From the NCBI GenBank assembly GCA_036388475.1, contig DASVRT010000077.1, positions 51,280 to 115,279 on the forward strand: a stretch of DNA of 64,000 nt, in the 5' to 3' direction. This DNA is from JALZHR01 sp036388475. GTDB lineage: Bacteria > Acidobacteriota > Blastocatellia > Pyrinomonadales > Pyrinomonadaceae. A model generated the notes under the pieces. That model was not told the origin of the DNA and did no database searches. It worked only from the letters and a program-made list of their open reading frames with translations. Positions 1 through 9,359 of the stretch are shown here, piece after piece; within the stretch, counting starts at the first letter, position 1; the number at the start of each line of letters is the position of its first letter. The position numbers and the translations under genes were made by a program.

Positions 1-1205
1 ATTGTCGCGTCGTTAAAAGGCGCTTTGATGTTCTGCAAAGCGGTAAATTCGGACAGGCGAAAACAGATTGCCATCAGAAGCGTCTGGATGACGGCGACGA
101 AGCCGAACAGGGCGAAAGTTCTTTCCGGCGAGAGCGTCAGGCGCTGCACCGTTCCGCGATGCTCGATAAATCGCCAGGCGACCCAGTAAAGCGCGGCAAT
201 CAGGAAAAGCAATCCGAAAAAGCGATTCCATTTTCGCGTCGAATCCGTGTAACTGCGGATAGCGCTGATTTTAGCTACAATGTCCGGCGTAACTATGTCG
301 CCTTCGCCGGCGATTCTTTGCTGGCGTTTGAGCGCAATCGTCACCGGCGGAATGCTCTGCGCGGCGTTTTCGCGAGCTTTATTGGTCGCGTCGCTGTCGT
401 AAACGACGCTCGGCTGAATGTAAGGCTCCAGCGCGATGTAAAACGCGTCGGCTTCCTTCTGCGAAAGACTGCGGATTTCCGCCAGCCGGTTTTTCAATTT
501 TTCGCGCGCGGCGGAAAGCGCCGTCCAGCTTGATTCGGGCGAGCGTTCGGTAATCTGACTGCTCGGTTTCTGGCGGTCAATCAGAGTGATGTTTTCCTGA
601 AAATACTGCTGGTCGGAATCATTGTAAATGCGACCGTCGGCGCTCTCGCGCAAAGCGCGCGAAAGGGCTTCCAGTTCGTTTGAACTGAAACGGCGCGCCG
701 CGAAAACGTTGCCGACATCCGCGCCGCCCGCGCCCGTCCAGTGCGTCTCGGCTTTGGCGTCTTCCTTAATATTCGCTTTGACGTTTGAGTTTTCCGCCCG
801 CGAGTTGGAATTTGAACCGTCGCCGTGACGTTGTAGATTTTCCCACGCCGAGCGAAAGTTCTGGACGGCGGTTTCGGCGCGGTTCGCTTCGAGCGTGAAA
901 ATCGGAAAAACGCTTTCGCGCGACATCTGCCGGTTTTTTTCGGTTTCTTCCGTGTCGGTGATGGAAATATCGGCGGGCGAAATGATGCTTTCGCGCAGGA
1001 TGTCGCCTTCTTTATATTGCTCGCCGGCTTGCGTGCGCCAGAGCGGATTCTGAATGAGAATCGTGGTAAGTAAAATAAATACAACAGTTCCAATCAAAAG
1101 GATTTGTCTTTTGGTTAGAGTTTGGAGCGGACGCTTGATATAGTTCGCCAGCCGGTTGCGGGTTTTCGCAAACGGCGGCGCAAGATTTGGAAGACGCTTA
1201 CTCAT
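1..1205 (-). CDS. PgpH/YqfF-type 7TM-HD phosphodiesterase, partial (N-terminal part)
   Basis: The frame stays open from the ATG at 1205 to the left edge of the window, about 400 codons with no stop, so the C-terminal half is missing. The protein has a basic N-terminus, a membrane helix at about residues 35-51, then a long hydrophilic region with the text GDILRESIISPADI typical of the extracytoplasmic 7TMR-HDED domain. A second helix (LLFLIAALYWVAWRF) and the start of the multi-helix membrane block follow. In the family a cytoplasmic HD domain that hydrolyses cyclic di-AMP comes next; it lies outside the window and is inferred. The gene is downstream of hflX on the same strand, separated by a heptamer repeat. 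Confidence 0.8.
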   Translation of the reverse strand, partial: MSKRLPNLAPPFAKTRNRLANYIKRPLQTLTKRQILLIGTVVFILLTTILIQNPLWRTQAGEQYKEGDILRESIISPADISITDTEETEKNRQMSRESVFPIFTLEANRAETAVQNFRSAWENLQRHGDGSNSNSRAENSNVKANIKEDAKAETHWTGAGGADVGNVFAARRFSSNELEALSRALRESADGRIYNDSDQQYFQENITLIDRQKPSSQITERSPESSWTALSAAREKLKNRLAEIRSLSQKEADAFYIALEPYIQPSVVYDSDATNKARENAAQSIPPVTIALKRQQRIAGEGDIVTPDIVAKISAIRSYTDSTRKWNRFFGLLFLIAALYWVAWRFIEHRGTVQRLTLSPERTFALFGFVAVIQTLLMAICFRLSEFTALQNIKAPFNDAT

Positions 1206-1210
1206 GTTGA

Positions 1211-1306
1211 ATTTGGTCTTCGGTTTTCGGTCTTCGGTCTTCGATTTTTGCTCGCGTCGAGTTGTCAAATCAAAGACCTAAGACCCAAGTCCGAAGACCG
1301 AAACCT
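1211..1306. repeat. Heptamer foldback repeat
   Basis: The left arm repeats GGTCTTC / GGTTTTC with a 7-nt period (1215-1246). The right arm (1273-1305) is its inverted counterpart, with GAAGACC and related words. The right arm overlaps the end of hflX and encodes its last residues (VSVFGLGS). It could act as a terminator for hflX, but it has no U-run typical of intrinsic terminators. Confidence 0.75.
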
Positions 1307-3029
1307 TATTCAAGTCCTTCGCTAAAACTTCTCCGATTTTTTCCAGAAGCGGCGGCAGTGTTTCCGGCTTGATAGCCGAAATTGCCACGCTTTCGCGTTG
1401 TTTGTCAAGCGCCAGTTGCCGTTTTAAGGCTTCCGTCTCGTTTTCTTCGAGCAAATCCGCTTTGTTTAAAACTATCAATTGCGGAATTTCGTTGAGCTTT
1501 AAATCGCCCAGAATCTTTTCGACCGATTCGATTTGCGCCGTCGCGCGCGGGTTCGACGCATCGACGACGTGAACGAGCAAATCGCTGTCGCCGATTTCTT
1601 CGAGCGTCGCGCGGAAAGCCGCAACCAGCGCGCCGGGCAAATCGCGGATAAATCCGACCGTATCGTTAATAATAACTTCCTGTTCATACGGCAGGCGCAG
1701 GCGGCGCGAAGTCGGGTCGAGCGTCGCAAACATTTTCTTTTCGGCGTAAACTTTGCTCTGCGTCAGAGTGTTGAGCAAAGTCGATTTTCCGGCGTTCGTG
1801 TAGCCGACCAGCGAGATAATCGGCACTTCGCGCTTTAATCTTTCCTTCCGCCGGTTGGCGCGCTGGTTGCTTAAATGGTCGATGTCTTTTTCCAGGCGAT
1901 TGATTTTATCGCGCACGCGGCGGCGGTCGGTTTCCAGTTTCGTTTCGCCGGGACCGCGCCCGCCGATTCCGCCCGCGAGCCGCGAAAACGCCGAATCCTG
2001 TCCGGCGATAAGACGCGGCAGAATATATTTTAATTGCGCCAGCTCGACCTGGATTTTACCTTCGCGCGATTGCGCCCGCTGCGCGAAAATGTCGAGAATA
2101 AGCTGCGGTCGGTCGATGACTTTTAAATCCGTCGCCTCGGACAAAGAGCGCACCTGCGCGGGCGAAAGCTCCGTGTCGAAAACGATTAAATCTGCGCCGA
2201 GACGCATCGCGCGCACTAAAAGTTCTTCGAGCTTTCCTTTTCCCAAAACCGTTCTGGAATCAATCTGTTGACGCCGTTGAATGATTTTATCCAGCACGAC
2301 GACGTCAGCCGAAAGCGCGAGTTCTTCCAGTTCCGCCATTGATTCTTCGGCTTCGGACAGATAGCCGGTCGTGACGCCGACCAGAATCACGCGGTCGCGA
2401 TTTGTCTGCCGATTGCGCGCGGTCTGGCGATTGCGCGCCATTTCCGCTTCGAGCGAATTGATAAGCCCGATAAAATTCGTTTCGAGCTGCGAAGGGATTT
2501 GCGGCTCTAAAAATTCATACGGCAGCGTGTGCGCTTCGTCGTCGATTTTTTCGGCGGTCGTCGGGACCAGATGCGCGGCGTGAACCAGATTCGGCAAACC
2601 CGTTTTTTCGTCAACCTGAATCGTCGCCATCAAATCCAGACGCAATAAAGCTAAGTCCGTTAAATCGTCCTGCGTCAGTTTTTCGCCGAGCAGGTGCGTG
2701 TGAACGCAGCGCAGACCGCGAAAACGCTCGACCGAAACGCGCGCGCGTCCGAAATCCGGCATCTCGATGCGTTTGGCGTTGCCGACCATCACGTATTCGA
2801 CCTGACCTTTGCGATTCAGCAAGACGCCGATTTGTCGTCCGGTTTCAAACGAAATCTCGGACATCTGACGCGCCAGCTCGGGCGAGATGATTTGTTCGGG
2901 GGCGACGCGGCGCGATGAAAGGCGTTCGATGCGTCGCAGTTGATTATGCTTTAAGCCTTGCGTAAAACCGTGAATGTTGCTGATACTGCTACTGACCTCC
3001 GATAAGGAAATTATATCATAACCGCTCAT
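1278..3029 (-). CDS. hflX: GTPase HflX
   Basis: HflX is a ribosome-associated GTPase that splits or rescues stalled 70S ribosomes. The sequence has the HflX N-terminal domain with the GGIGGRGPGETKLETDRR signature, followed by a G domain with P-loop GYTNAGKS, DTVGF (G3) and NKAD (G4). I chose the ATG at 3029 (MSGYDII). The open frame runs 27 codons further, but that stretch would overlap the start of the divergent gene at 3079 and does not look like HflX. At about 583 residues it is longer than the E. coli protein, because of an N-terminal extension that I recall from acidobacterial homologues. The last eight residues are encoded by a heptamer repeat arm. Confidence 0.95.
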   Translation of the reverse strand: MSGYDIISLSEVSSSISNIHGFTQGLKHNQLRRIERLSSRRVAPEQIISPELARQMSEISFETGRQIGVLLNRKGQVEYVMVGNAKRIEMPDFGRARVSVERFRGLRCVHTHLLGEKLTQDDLTDLALLRLDLMATIQVDEKTGLPNLVHAAHLVPTTAEKIDDEAHTLPYEFLEPQIPSQLETNFIGLINSLEAEMARNRQTARNRQTNRDRVILVGVTTGYLSEAEESMAELEELALSADVVVLDKIIQRRQQIDSRTVLGKGKLEELLVRAMRLGADLIVFDTELSPAQVRSLSEATDLKVIDRPQLILDIFAQRAQSREGKIQVELAQLKYILPRLIAGQDSAFSRLAGGIGGRGPGETKLETDRRRVRDKINRLEKDIDHLSNQRANRRKERLKREVPIISLVGYTNAGKSTLLNTLTQSKVYAEKKMFATLDPTSRRLRLPYEQEVIINDTVGFIRDLPGALVAAFRATLEEIGDSDLLVHVVDASNPRATAQIESVEKILGDLKLNEIPQLIVLNKADLLEENETEALKRQLALDKQRESVAISAIKPETLPPLLEKIGEVLAKDLNKVSVFGLGS

Positions 3030-3042
3030 TTTGATTGGCAAA

Positions 3043-3070
3043 TTGATTAGATGCAGAAAAAAGGTAAAAT
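3043..3070 (+). promoter_or_regulatory. Sigma-70-like promoter, probably leaderless
   Basis: TTGATT at 3043-3048, a 16-bp spacer and TAAAAT at 3065-3070. The ATG of the propeller gene follows after only 8 nt, so transcription should begin at or next to the start codon. Confidence 0.5.
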
Positions 3071-3078
3071 TATAGTTT

Positions 3079-4107
3079 ATGAATAAAGCAGGCAGAATTC
3101 TCTCAATCAATCCGCCTTACACGATTCCGGGCGGCGAAGTTTTTATCGAGTGCGAAAATTTTCAGGTCGATGGAAACGTCGCCTACGGATGTTTTTTTGA
3201 CGGTCAGCCGGCAAGACTGGTCGGCGCTTCGCCGAATCGAATCATCGCCATTCTTCCCGAAACTTTCGATTCCAGCGAAGTCGAAGTTTATCTGGAAAGC
3301 GGAGGCGACCGCAGCGAGCCGGTAAATTTAACCGTCGGCAGAAAGCTGGCTGACGACCTTCATATGGTCTCGAATCCGGCGGTTGACCCGCGCGACGATT
3401 CGATAATTCTGACGCGTTCCGGCTCGCGCGGTCAGCAATTGCCGGTCACGCTTTTCCGGCTCGAATCCGATAATTATTTGCAGGAAATGTCCACCGCCGT
3501 GATGAATCCGACCGGCGTGGCGTTTGACAACGAAGGTCAGCTTTTCGTGACGAATCGCGCTGACGGCGAAGTCTGCCGCGTGCAGAGCGACGAGGAGTTG
3601 ACAATCCTGGCTTCCGGCTTGGGCGTCGCCACCGGACTGGCGTTCGATAGAGAAGGCGTAATGTATGTCGGCGACCGCAGCGGAACCGTCTATAAAATTT
3701 CCGGTTTGGGCGACGCGCAGCCTTTCGCCACGCTCGAACCTTCGGTTTCGGCGTATCATCTGGCTTTCGACCGCGCCGATAATTTATATGTGACCGCGCC
3801 GACGCTTTCCAGCTACGACTCGGTTTTGAGAGTCGATAAAGAAGGCTACGAAGACGAATTTTATCGCGGGCTGGGCAGACCGCAAGGCTTGGCTTTCGAC
3901 ACGGAAGGAAATCTTTATGTGGCGGGCTGTATCAGCAGCCGACGCGGCATCGTGCGAATTTCGTCCGACGGTCGGGACGCCGAAATATTTGTTGCCGGAA
4001 TGAACGTTATCGGTTTATGCTTTACGCGCAAAGGCGAGATGATTGTGGCGACGAACGAAGCGGTTTTTAATCTGCCGCTCGGCATTTACGGAACGCTTTT
4101 AGATTAA
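3079..4107 (+). CDS. IPT/TIG plus NHL-like beta-propeller protein
   Basis: The first 90 or so residues (SINPPYTIPGGEVFIECENF) look like an IPT/TIG immunoglobulin-like domain. The rest is a propeller of NHL/SMP-30 type repeats with recurring GLAFDxEGxLYV motifs (for example GVAFDNEGQLFV, GLAFDREGVMYV, GLAFDTEGNLYV). No signal peptide is visible, so it may be cytoplasmic. Such propellers bind ligands or proteins or act as lactonases; no catalytic assignment is possible here. There is no Shine-Dalgarno; a -10-like box lies 8 nt before the ATG. It is divergent from hflX with 49 bp between the starts, and convergent with the M48 gene. Confidence 0.75.
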   Translation: MNKAGRILSINPPYTIPGGEVFIECENFQVDGNVAYGCFFDGQPARLVGASPNRIIAILPETFDSSEVEVYLESGGDRSEPVNLTVGRKLADDLHMVSNPAVDPRDDSIILTRSGSRGQQLPVTLFRLESDNYLQEMSTAVMNPTGVAFDNEGQLFVTNRADGEVCRVQSDEELTILASGLGVATGLAFDREGVMYVGDRSGTVYKISGLGDAQPFATLEPSVSAYHLAFDRADNLYVTAPTLSSYDSVLRVDKEGYEDEFYRGLGRPQGLAFDTEGNLYVAGCISSRRGIVRISSDGRDAEIFVAGMNVIGLCFTRKGEMIVATNEAVFNLPLGIYGTLLD

Positions 4108-4109
4108 GG

Positions 4110-4198
4110 AAAAGTAAATAAAGTAAAAAGTAAAAAGGCAAAAGTAAAGAATGAAAATTTCCTTACTTTTGCCTTTTTACTTTTTACTTTTGCCTTTA
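4110..4198. repeat. Heptamer foldback repeat between convergent genes
   Basis: The left arm has AGTAAAA/AGGCAAA-type heptamers. The right arm (from about 4160) is the inverse complement, with TTTTACT/TTTGCCT words. It fills the space between two convergent stop codons and probably works as a bidirectional terminator. The end of the M48 gene touches the right arm. Confidence 0.8.
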
Positions 4199-4199
4199 T

Positions 4200-5411
4200 T
4201 TATTTTTCAGGACTCGGGCTTACCTGCGGTTCGGGTTCGCCGCGGCGTTTAAGCTGCGGTTTGTCGTTGTCGTCGGTCGGCTTGGTGGTGTCGGTCGGCG
4301 CGTTCGGGTCGTCCGATGTCGGCTGGCGACGTTTCAAAGTCGGTTTGGAATCGCCGTTTTCGTCGATGTCGGAAACAACCTGCGCTTTGGCATTGGTCAT
4401 TTTCATCAGGCGGGCTTTGACGCGCTGAAATTCGGACGTGCTGATAACGTATTCCTGTTTTTCGGGAAAACGCCCGACCAGGTTTAAGCTGTTGTCGCGC
4501 CGGTCAACCGATTGCGGGTGCGTCGAGAAAAGCTTCGTCAAGGTGTTCGGTTTTTTCTTGTTTCGCGACGCGAGCTTTTCAAACATCGCGGACATCGCGG
4601 TCGGGTCGTAACCGGCGGCGTAAAGATACTGCACGCCGAGCTTGTCGGCTTCGACTTCCGCGCCGCGGCTGAATTTGAAAAACGCGAGCGAGCTGCCGAT
4701 GCCGCCGACGTTTTGCAGAATCGTCGAAGCGATGCCGCCGCCGAAAATAATTCCCGCCAGGATGCCGTAATTCAAGAGCGTTCCTTTACCGGAATTTTCC
4801 ATCGCGTGGCGCGCGGCGACGTGGGCGATTTCGTGCGCCATCACGCCCGCCAGTTCCGCTTCGTTGTCGGCGGCTAAAAGCAATCCCGTGTAAACATAAA
4901 AATATCCGCCGGGCAAGGCAAACGCGTTGACTTCGTCGCCCTGGATGACTTTAATCGTGAACGGAATTTTCGCGTCCGAGTGAAGCACAATGTTTTGACC
5001 GACGCGGTTGACGTATTCGGTAATCACCGGGTCTTCGACCAGCTTCGCCTGCTGTTCGATTTGTACCGCCAGCTGTCTGCCGAGCGCCAGCTCTTTTTCC
5101 TGCGAGCCGCCGAGCCAGCCGAAAAAGCTGTCCGAACCTTTATTGATGTTGCGCTTGCCAATCATGTTCGGGTCTTCGTTGGCTGAAAGCGGCGCTTTCG
5201 GGTTGTTGGTCGATTGCTGCTGTTGAGTGGAATCCTGTTTGTTGGAATCTTTCTGTTTTTTCTCTTTTTTCTTTTTGCTGTCGTCCTGTTTGTTTTGTGC
5301 CTGTGTCCCGGTCTGCGCGAAAACGCTTGCCGGCAGCCCCGCCACGGCGCTTAACCAGACAGCCGAAAACAAAAGAAACGCGGTAAATTTCCGAATCTTT
5401 TCTCTACGCAT
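4200..5411 (-). CDS. Secreted M48-family zinc metalloprotease
   Basis: This is a BepA/LoiP-like peptidase predicted to act in the periplasm. An N-terminal signal peptide (about residues 1-33, ending ASVFAQ) precedes a low-complexity Lys/Gln/Asp linker. The M48 core carries HEIAHVAARH, where two His and the Glu form the zinc site, and a downstream Glu in GAEVEADKLG as third ligand. The C-terminus is a proline-, aspartate- and lysine-rich tail without TPR repeats. A strong Shine-Dalgarno (GGAGG) lies just before the ATG at 5411. In the family these enzymes do outer-membrane protein quality control, which fits a cell that has LptD. Confidence 0.88.
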   Translation of the reverse strand: MRREKIRKFTAFLLFSAVWLSAVAGLPASVFAQTGTQAQNKQDDSKKKKEKKQKDSNKQDSTQQQQSTNNPKAPLSANEDPNMIGKRNINKGSDSFFGWLGGSQEKELALGRQLAVQIEQQAKLVEDPVITEYVNRVGQNIVLHSDAKIPFTIKVIQGDEVNAFALPGGYFYVYTGLLLAADNEAELAGVMAHEIAHVAARHAMENSGKGTLLNYGILAGIIFGGGIASTILQNVGGIGSSLAFFKFSRGAEVEADKLGVQYLYAAGYDPTAMSAMFEKLASRNKKKPNTLTKLFSTHPQSVDRRDNSLNLVGRFPEKQEYVISTSEFQRVKARLMKMTNAKAQVVSDIDENGDSKPTLKRRQPTSDDPNAPTDTTKPTDDNDKPQLKRRGEPEPQVSPSPEK

Positions 5412-5448
5412 TATGCCTCCAAGAAATTACGTTCAAGCCGATAAGTGA

Positions 5449-5478
5449 ATTGTATCTTTAAAATCGCTTATTGAGCAA
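5449..5478 (-). promoter_or_regulatory. Putative sigma-70 promoter for the M48 gene
   Basis: On the minus strand TTGCTC (5473-5478) and TACAAT (5449-5454) are 18 bp apart, about 40 nt upstream of the M48 start. The rest of the 5412-5687 gap is AT-rich and holds no other signal I can support. Confidence 0.4.
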
Positions 5479-5687
5479 TGCTTTTAAGATGCACGAAAAC
5501 TAAAAAAAGGTTGGTAAATCCGAAATAAATTTACAAAACTTAACGAAAAGTATTTAATCCTTTGGAAAAAACTGCTAAAGTAGATTTGCGCCTTTAGTTT
5601 CGGCGCGAAAACATTCCGCATTCCCGGCAATACCGTCGAAATTTTTCCTTTCCCGATTTAGCGATTAAACGAGTTTTTGACCGTCCA

Positions 5688-8600
5688 ATGAAACGCATTC
5701 AAGAAAAAGTAAAAGATTTAGTGGAAGTTCGCCCGTATCGAGGCTTGCAGGATTTTATTTCCGACCCTGCGGAGACGCTTACGGCGTATCATTTTACCGA
5801 CCAGACGGCGGAAATGATGGCGAAATGGCTCGATAAAGTCGCCGACGTGCAGCCGTTCAGCGGCGCGGCGAAAGCGCTGGCGGGTTATCGCGGCGTCGGC
5901 AAAAGTCATTTTCTGGCGACGCTCGGCGCGATTGTCTCGCACGCCGAACTGCGCTCGCGCGTGACCGAGCCGATGGTCGCCGCCAGCGCGCAGCGTCTGA
6001 AACGCCGCCGTCATCCGGTCGCTTACGTCAGGCGCGGAACGCACGCGACTCTGCTGGAAGAATTAAAGGAGGCGCTGGCGCTGGCAATCGAAGTCGAGCC
6101 GGTAAATTTGGGCGGCTCGCTCGAAGAGTTATTAAAAATCGCCGCTGATAAAGCGGGCGATTTACCGTTCGTTATCATCATCGACACCGCCCACGACCGC
6201 GCCAACCGCGTGGCGCGCGATGACGGCGTTTTGCTCGGCGAGCTGGCGGAACAGGCTAAAAAATTAAATTTATTCATCGCCGTCGCGCTGGACGATGACA
6301 TCGCCGGAGCGGACGGCGTCAACGCCGCCATCGCGCGCAATTACGCGATTGATTATCTCGACCAGGAACATCTCTATCGCATCGTCGATACGCATATTTT
6401 CCCCAAACACCGGCAGACGCAGCGGCTCGTTCACGACATTTACACATATTTTCGCGGGCTTTTGCCGAGCTTTCGCTGGAGCGAGCAAAGGTTTGTCTCG
6501 CTCTACCCGCTGCACCCGCTGATTCTGGAAATCGCGCCGTTTGTCAGGCTTTACGCGCCGGAATTTGCCTTGCTCGGTTTTGCTTCGGAAGCGGGCGCGA
6601 AAATTCTGGGTCGCCCGGCAAATTCGCTGGTCGGGCTGGACGAAGTTTTTGACCGAGCGGAAACCGCGCTGAGAAAAGCCAAAGATTTGCGCGAAGCGTT
6701 TTCGACTTACGACCGCCTCAGCTCGGAAGTCGTCGCGCACATTCCGGTGATGCAGCGCCTTCAGGCAAAGCTCGTTTTGAAGGCTCTGATGCTTTTGTCG
6801 CTCGACGGCGACGGCACGACCGCCAGCGAAATCAGCGCCGCGATGCTGATTTACGACGAAAACGCGCCGCAGAATTCCATCAAACAGGTCGAAGATTTGC
6901 TGGAAACTTTCGTTTCGATATTTCCCGAAGCCGTCAATCGCAAACAAGAAGCGGGCAGGGAAATTCGATACAGCCTGAAAGTCAGCGGCAAAGACAGTTT
7001 AAACGTCGCTCTCAGCGAAGCTGCGCTGGGAATTTCGCCCGACGTCGTGCCGAAAATCCTGCGTCGTTTTGCCGCCGAACGCTTTCCCGATTGGATTGTG
7101 CCAGCCGAAAATGAAGCGATTAATGCAACCGATTGCCAGGTCGTCTGGCGCGGCGGCAGCCGTCGCATCAGATTGCGCTGGAATTTGAATGACGGCGCGG
7201 CGCACAGTTCCGAAAACGCCGATTTTTTCGATTGGCAAATCATCGTCAATCAATCGCCGACGGCGCGCCCGCCGTTGGCGGCGGCAAGCGCAAATTCGAC
7301 GGTCGTCTGGCAGCCCGCGGCGCTCGAAAGAGAAGAAGAAGAAACGGTTCTGCGCTATTCGATTCTGCTCAACGACGCGAGCTTGCGCGAATCGTTCGGC
7401 GAACAGGTGCGCGCCGCCGGACACACGCACAGCCGCGCGGTCGAGAAAATCTGGAATCGCATTTTCCTCGAAGACGGGAAAATTTTAATCGACGGCTTCG
7501 CGCACGGATTTACCGACAAAGCGCGCGCTTCGCATTCGCTCGGCGAGATGCTTTCGGAAATGCTGACGCCGCTTTTTGAGGCGCGTTATCCGGCGCATCC
7601 GATTTTCGCGGACGTTCTCGGGATGAACGAAGTGTCAAAGCTGGTCAGCGACCTTTTCAGCGGCGCGCGTCAGGCTTTGCCCGAAATTCAGCAGCTTGCC
7701 GCCAGCTTTGCCTCGCCGCTCGGGCTGGTCGCTCTGCGCGGAAATAATCTGGTGCTCGACACCGAAGAAAATCTTTCGCAGCAGCCTTTCGTGCAGGAAA
7801 TTTTAGCGCTTTTAAGCGTGAGCAATGGCGAAACCGTTTCGCTCAGAGACGTTTCGCGCCGTCTGAAAAGCGAGCCGTACGGGCTGGTCGCCGAAGCGCA
7901 GCATTTGATTCTCGCCGCGCTCGTCGCCCAGCGCCGCATCGAATTCGTCACCTCCGAAGGCGACCGCATCAATCGCCGCTCGCTGGATTTAAAAATCGTC
8001 TGGGACGATATTGTCGGCATCGCGCGCCCGTCAACCGTTCTGCATTCTTCCGCCGAGCTGACCAACTGGGCGCGAACTTTAACGGCGGTCGATACTTTTA
8101 AAACCATCGACGACCCGGAAGACCGCGAAAAAGTCCGAAAAGCTTTGGAAAACTGGCTTTCGGACTGGGAAAGCGCGAGCGTTCTGGAGCGTTTCGAGCA
8201 GATGCCCGAAGAAATTCTCAATACGAAAATCTGGCGGCTCGCCACGCGCGCGCAAAAAACTTTCGGCACGGTCGCCGAAACGGTCAAGGAAGTTTTGCAG
8301 GAAACCGTCTCGCTCGAAGATTGTTTGCAGCGCATCGCCGACGCTTTTTCCGATTCGGAAAAGGAATTTCTCGAATGCACGCGGGATTTGATGCAGCTCG
8401 AAGACTTCATCAACGGCGCGGGCAAACGCGAAGCCGTCTGGCATTATCTCGCCGTCTGCGAAACGACGCAGGACGAAACCATCGAAAAACTGCGCGCCAA
8501 ACTTCTGGAATTTATTCGCGAAATGGCGATTGCGCCGAGCGAGATTCTTAACCGCGAGCTGGAAAGAATGTGGCTTTTGTTTCACGAAGCGTTCGTCGAG

Positions 8601-9227
8601 CATTTCGCCATCAAGCACGATACGGTGATGAAATCGCATCATTTGCAGGAAAAATACGACGAGATGATGCGCAGCGACGAATGGTGGGAATTCGAAAATC
8701 TTTCCTCGCTTTCGATTTTTCAGAAAAATCACTGGCAAAGGGCGCAGAAATTCTGTCGCCGTTTTAAAGAACTGGATTGCCGCTCGGACGTTCGCCAGAT
8801 GCTCCGGGAACATCCGTTTTGCGCCTGTCCTTTCCGCCTGTCGCAGATGAAGGAATGGGAAAATCTGCCGCGCATTTTATCGGAAACCGTCAATCAGGGG
8901 CGCGCAAGCTACCGGAAAACATTGAAGATTTTGAGCCAGACGCTCGTGCCGCTGCTCGAATATTTCGGCGACCAGACCAAAGAAGTCGAATACGCCGAAG
9001 CCGCGCTCAAGCTGGCGGACATCTTTAAGGAAGACAAAGAAATTCCGCTTCTTTCGACCGCCGAATTGATAATTCTGGAAAAAACCGTCAAAGCAATGCC
9101 CGCCTCGCCGCTTCTGCAAATCCAATTTCCGCCGGAAGACGGTTTCCTGAGCCGCGAAGAACTGCGCCGCCAGATGACCGAATGGCTCGACGAACTGCCG
9201 AGCGAGCCGGTTCTGGTAAAGATTTAA
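5688..9227 (+). CDS. Large P-loop ATPase of unknown function (1179 aa)
   Basis: A P-loop GYRGVGKSH lies at residues 66-74 and a Walker-B-like strand FVIIIDTAHD at 161-170, so this is an AAA/STAND-like ATPase with its motor at the N-terminus. It is followed by about 900 mostly helical residues without a motif I can name. The size and the early P-loop recall BrxC/PglY of BREX and the DUF499/DUF6079 ATPases. I cannot place it in any of these with certainty, and no methylase, phosphatase (PglZ) or protease partner is nearby. The central part contains text resembling winged-helix segments (VSLRDVSRRLKSEPYGL). No clear ribosome binding site. It stands alone as a single transcription unit. Confidence 0.75.
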   Translation: MKRIQEKVKDLVEVRPYRGLQDFISDPAETLTAYHFTDQTAEMMAKWLDKVADVQPFSGAAKALAGYRGVGKSHFLATLGAIVSHAELRSRVTEPMVAASAQRLKRRRHPVAYVRRGTHATLLEELKEALALAIEVEPVNLGGSLEELLKIAADKAGDLPFVIIIDTAHDRANRVARDDGVLLGELAEQAKKLNLFIAVALDDDIAGADGVNAAIARNYAIDYLDQEHLYRIVDTHIFPKHRQTQRLVHDIYTYFRGLLPSFRWSEQRFVSLYPLHPLILEIAPFVRLYAPEFALLGFASEAGAKILGRPANSLVGLDEVFDRAETALRKAKDLREAFSTYDRLSSEVVAHIPVMQRLQAKLVLKALMLLSLDGDGTTASEISAAMLIYDENAPQNSIKQVEDLLETFVSIFPEAVNRKQEAGREIRYSLKVSGKDSLNVALSEAALGISPDVVPKILRRFAAERFPDWIVPAENEAINATDCQVVWRGGSRRIRLRWNLNDGAAHSSENADFFDWQIIVNQSPTARPPLAAASANSTVVWQPAALEREEEETVLRYSILLNDASLRESFGEQVRAAGHTHSRAVEKIWNRIFLEDGKILIDGFAHGFTDKARASHSLGEMLSEMLTPLFEARYPAHPIFADVLGMNEVSKLVSDLFSGARQALPEIQQLAASFASPLGLVALRGNNLVLDTEENLSQQPFVQEILALLSVSNGETVSLRDVSRRLKSEPYGLVAEAQHLILAALVAQRRIEFVTSEGDRINRRSLDLKIVWDDIVGIARPSTVLHSSAELTNWARTLTAVDTFKTIDDPEDREKVRKALENWLSDWESASVLERFEQMPEEILNTKIWRLATRAQKTFGTVAETVKEVLQETVSLEDCLQRIADAFSDSEKEFLECTRDLMQLEDFINGAGKREAVWHYLAVCETTQDETIEKLRAKLLEFIREMAIAPSEILNRELERMWLLFHEAFVEHFAIKHDTVMKSHHLQEKYDEMMRSDEWWEFENLSSLSIFQKNHWQRAQKFCRRFKELDCRSDVRQMLREHPFCACPFRLSQMKEWENLPRILSETVNQGRASYRKTLKILSQTLVPLLEYFGDQTKEVEYAEAALKLADIFKEDKEIPLLSTAELIILEKTVKAMPASPLLQIQFPPEDGFLSREELRRQMTEWLDELPSEPVLVKI

Positions 9228-9345
9228 GAAGAAATGAAACAGCGGATTATCACGAAATGATACGGATTAAATAAAAAATAAATCCGTGTTTATCGACGGT
9301 AATTCGTTGTTTCATTTCTTTTTGCGCCTCTGCGTTGAAATCGTG
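9228..9345. repeat. Foldback repeat with conserved core
   Basis: Two inverted arms (GAAATGAAACA...GATT and AATC...TGTTTCATTTC) flank the core ATTAAATAAAAAATAAAT. The same core and similar arms recur at 14742-14825. A related right arm alone appears before the gene at 34976. It probably ends transcription of the ATPase gene. Confidence 0.65.
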
Positions 9346-9359
9346 ATAAATTTTCAAGC

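Noticed and set aside
159..1093. Apparent frames on both strands inside the truncated phosphodiesterase region
   Set aside because: They are out of frame with the continuous 400-codon PgpH-like frame and show only biased composition without motifs.
5688..9227. A BREX or DISARM locus
   Set aside because: Only one large ATPase is present; no PglZ, PglX methylase, Lon-like protease or helicase lies beside it.
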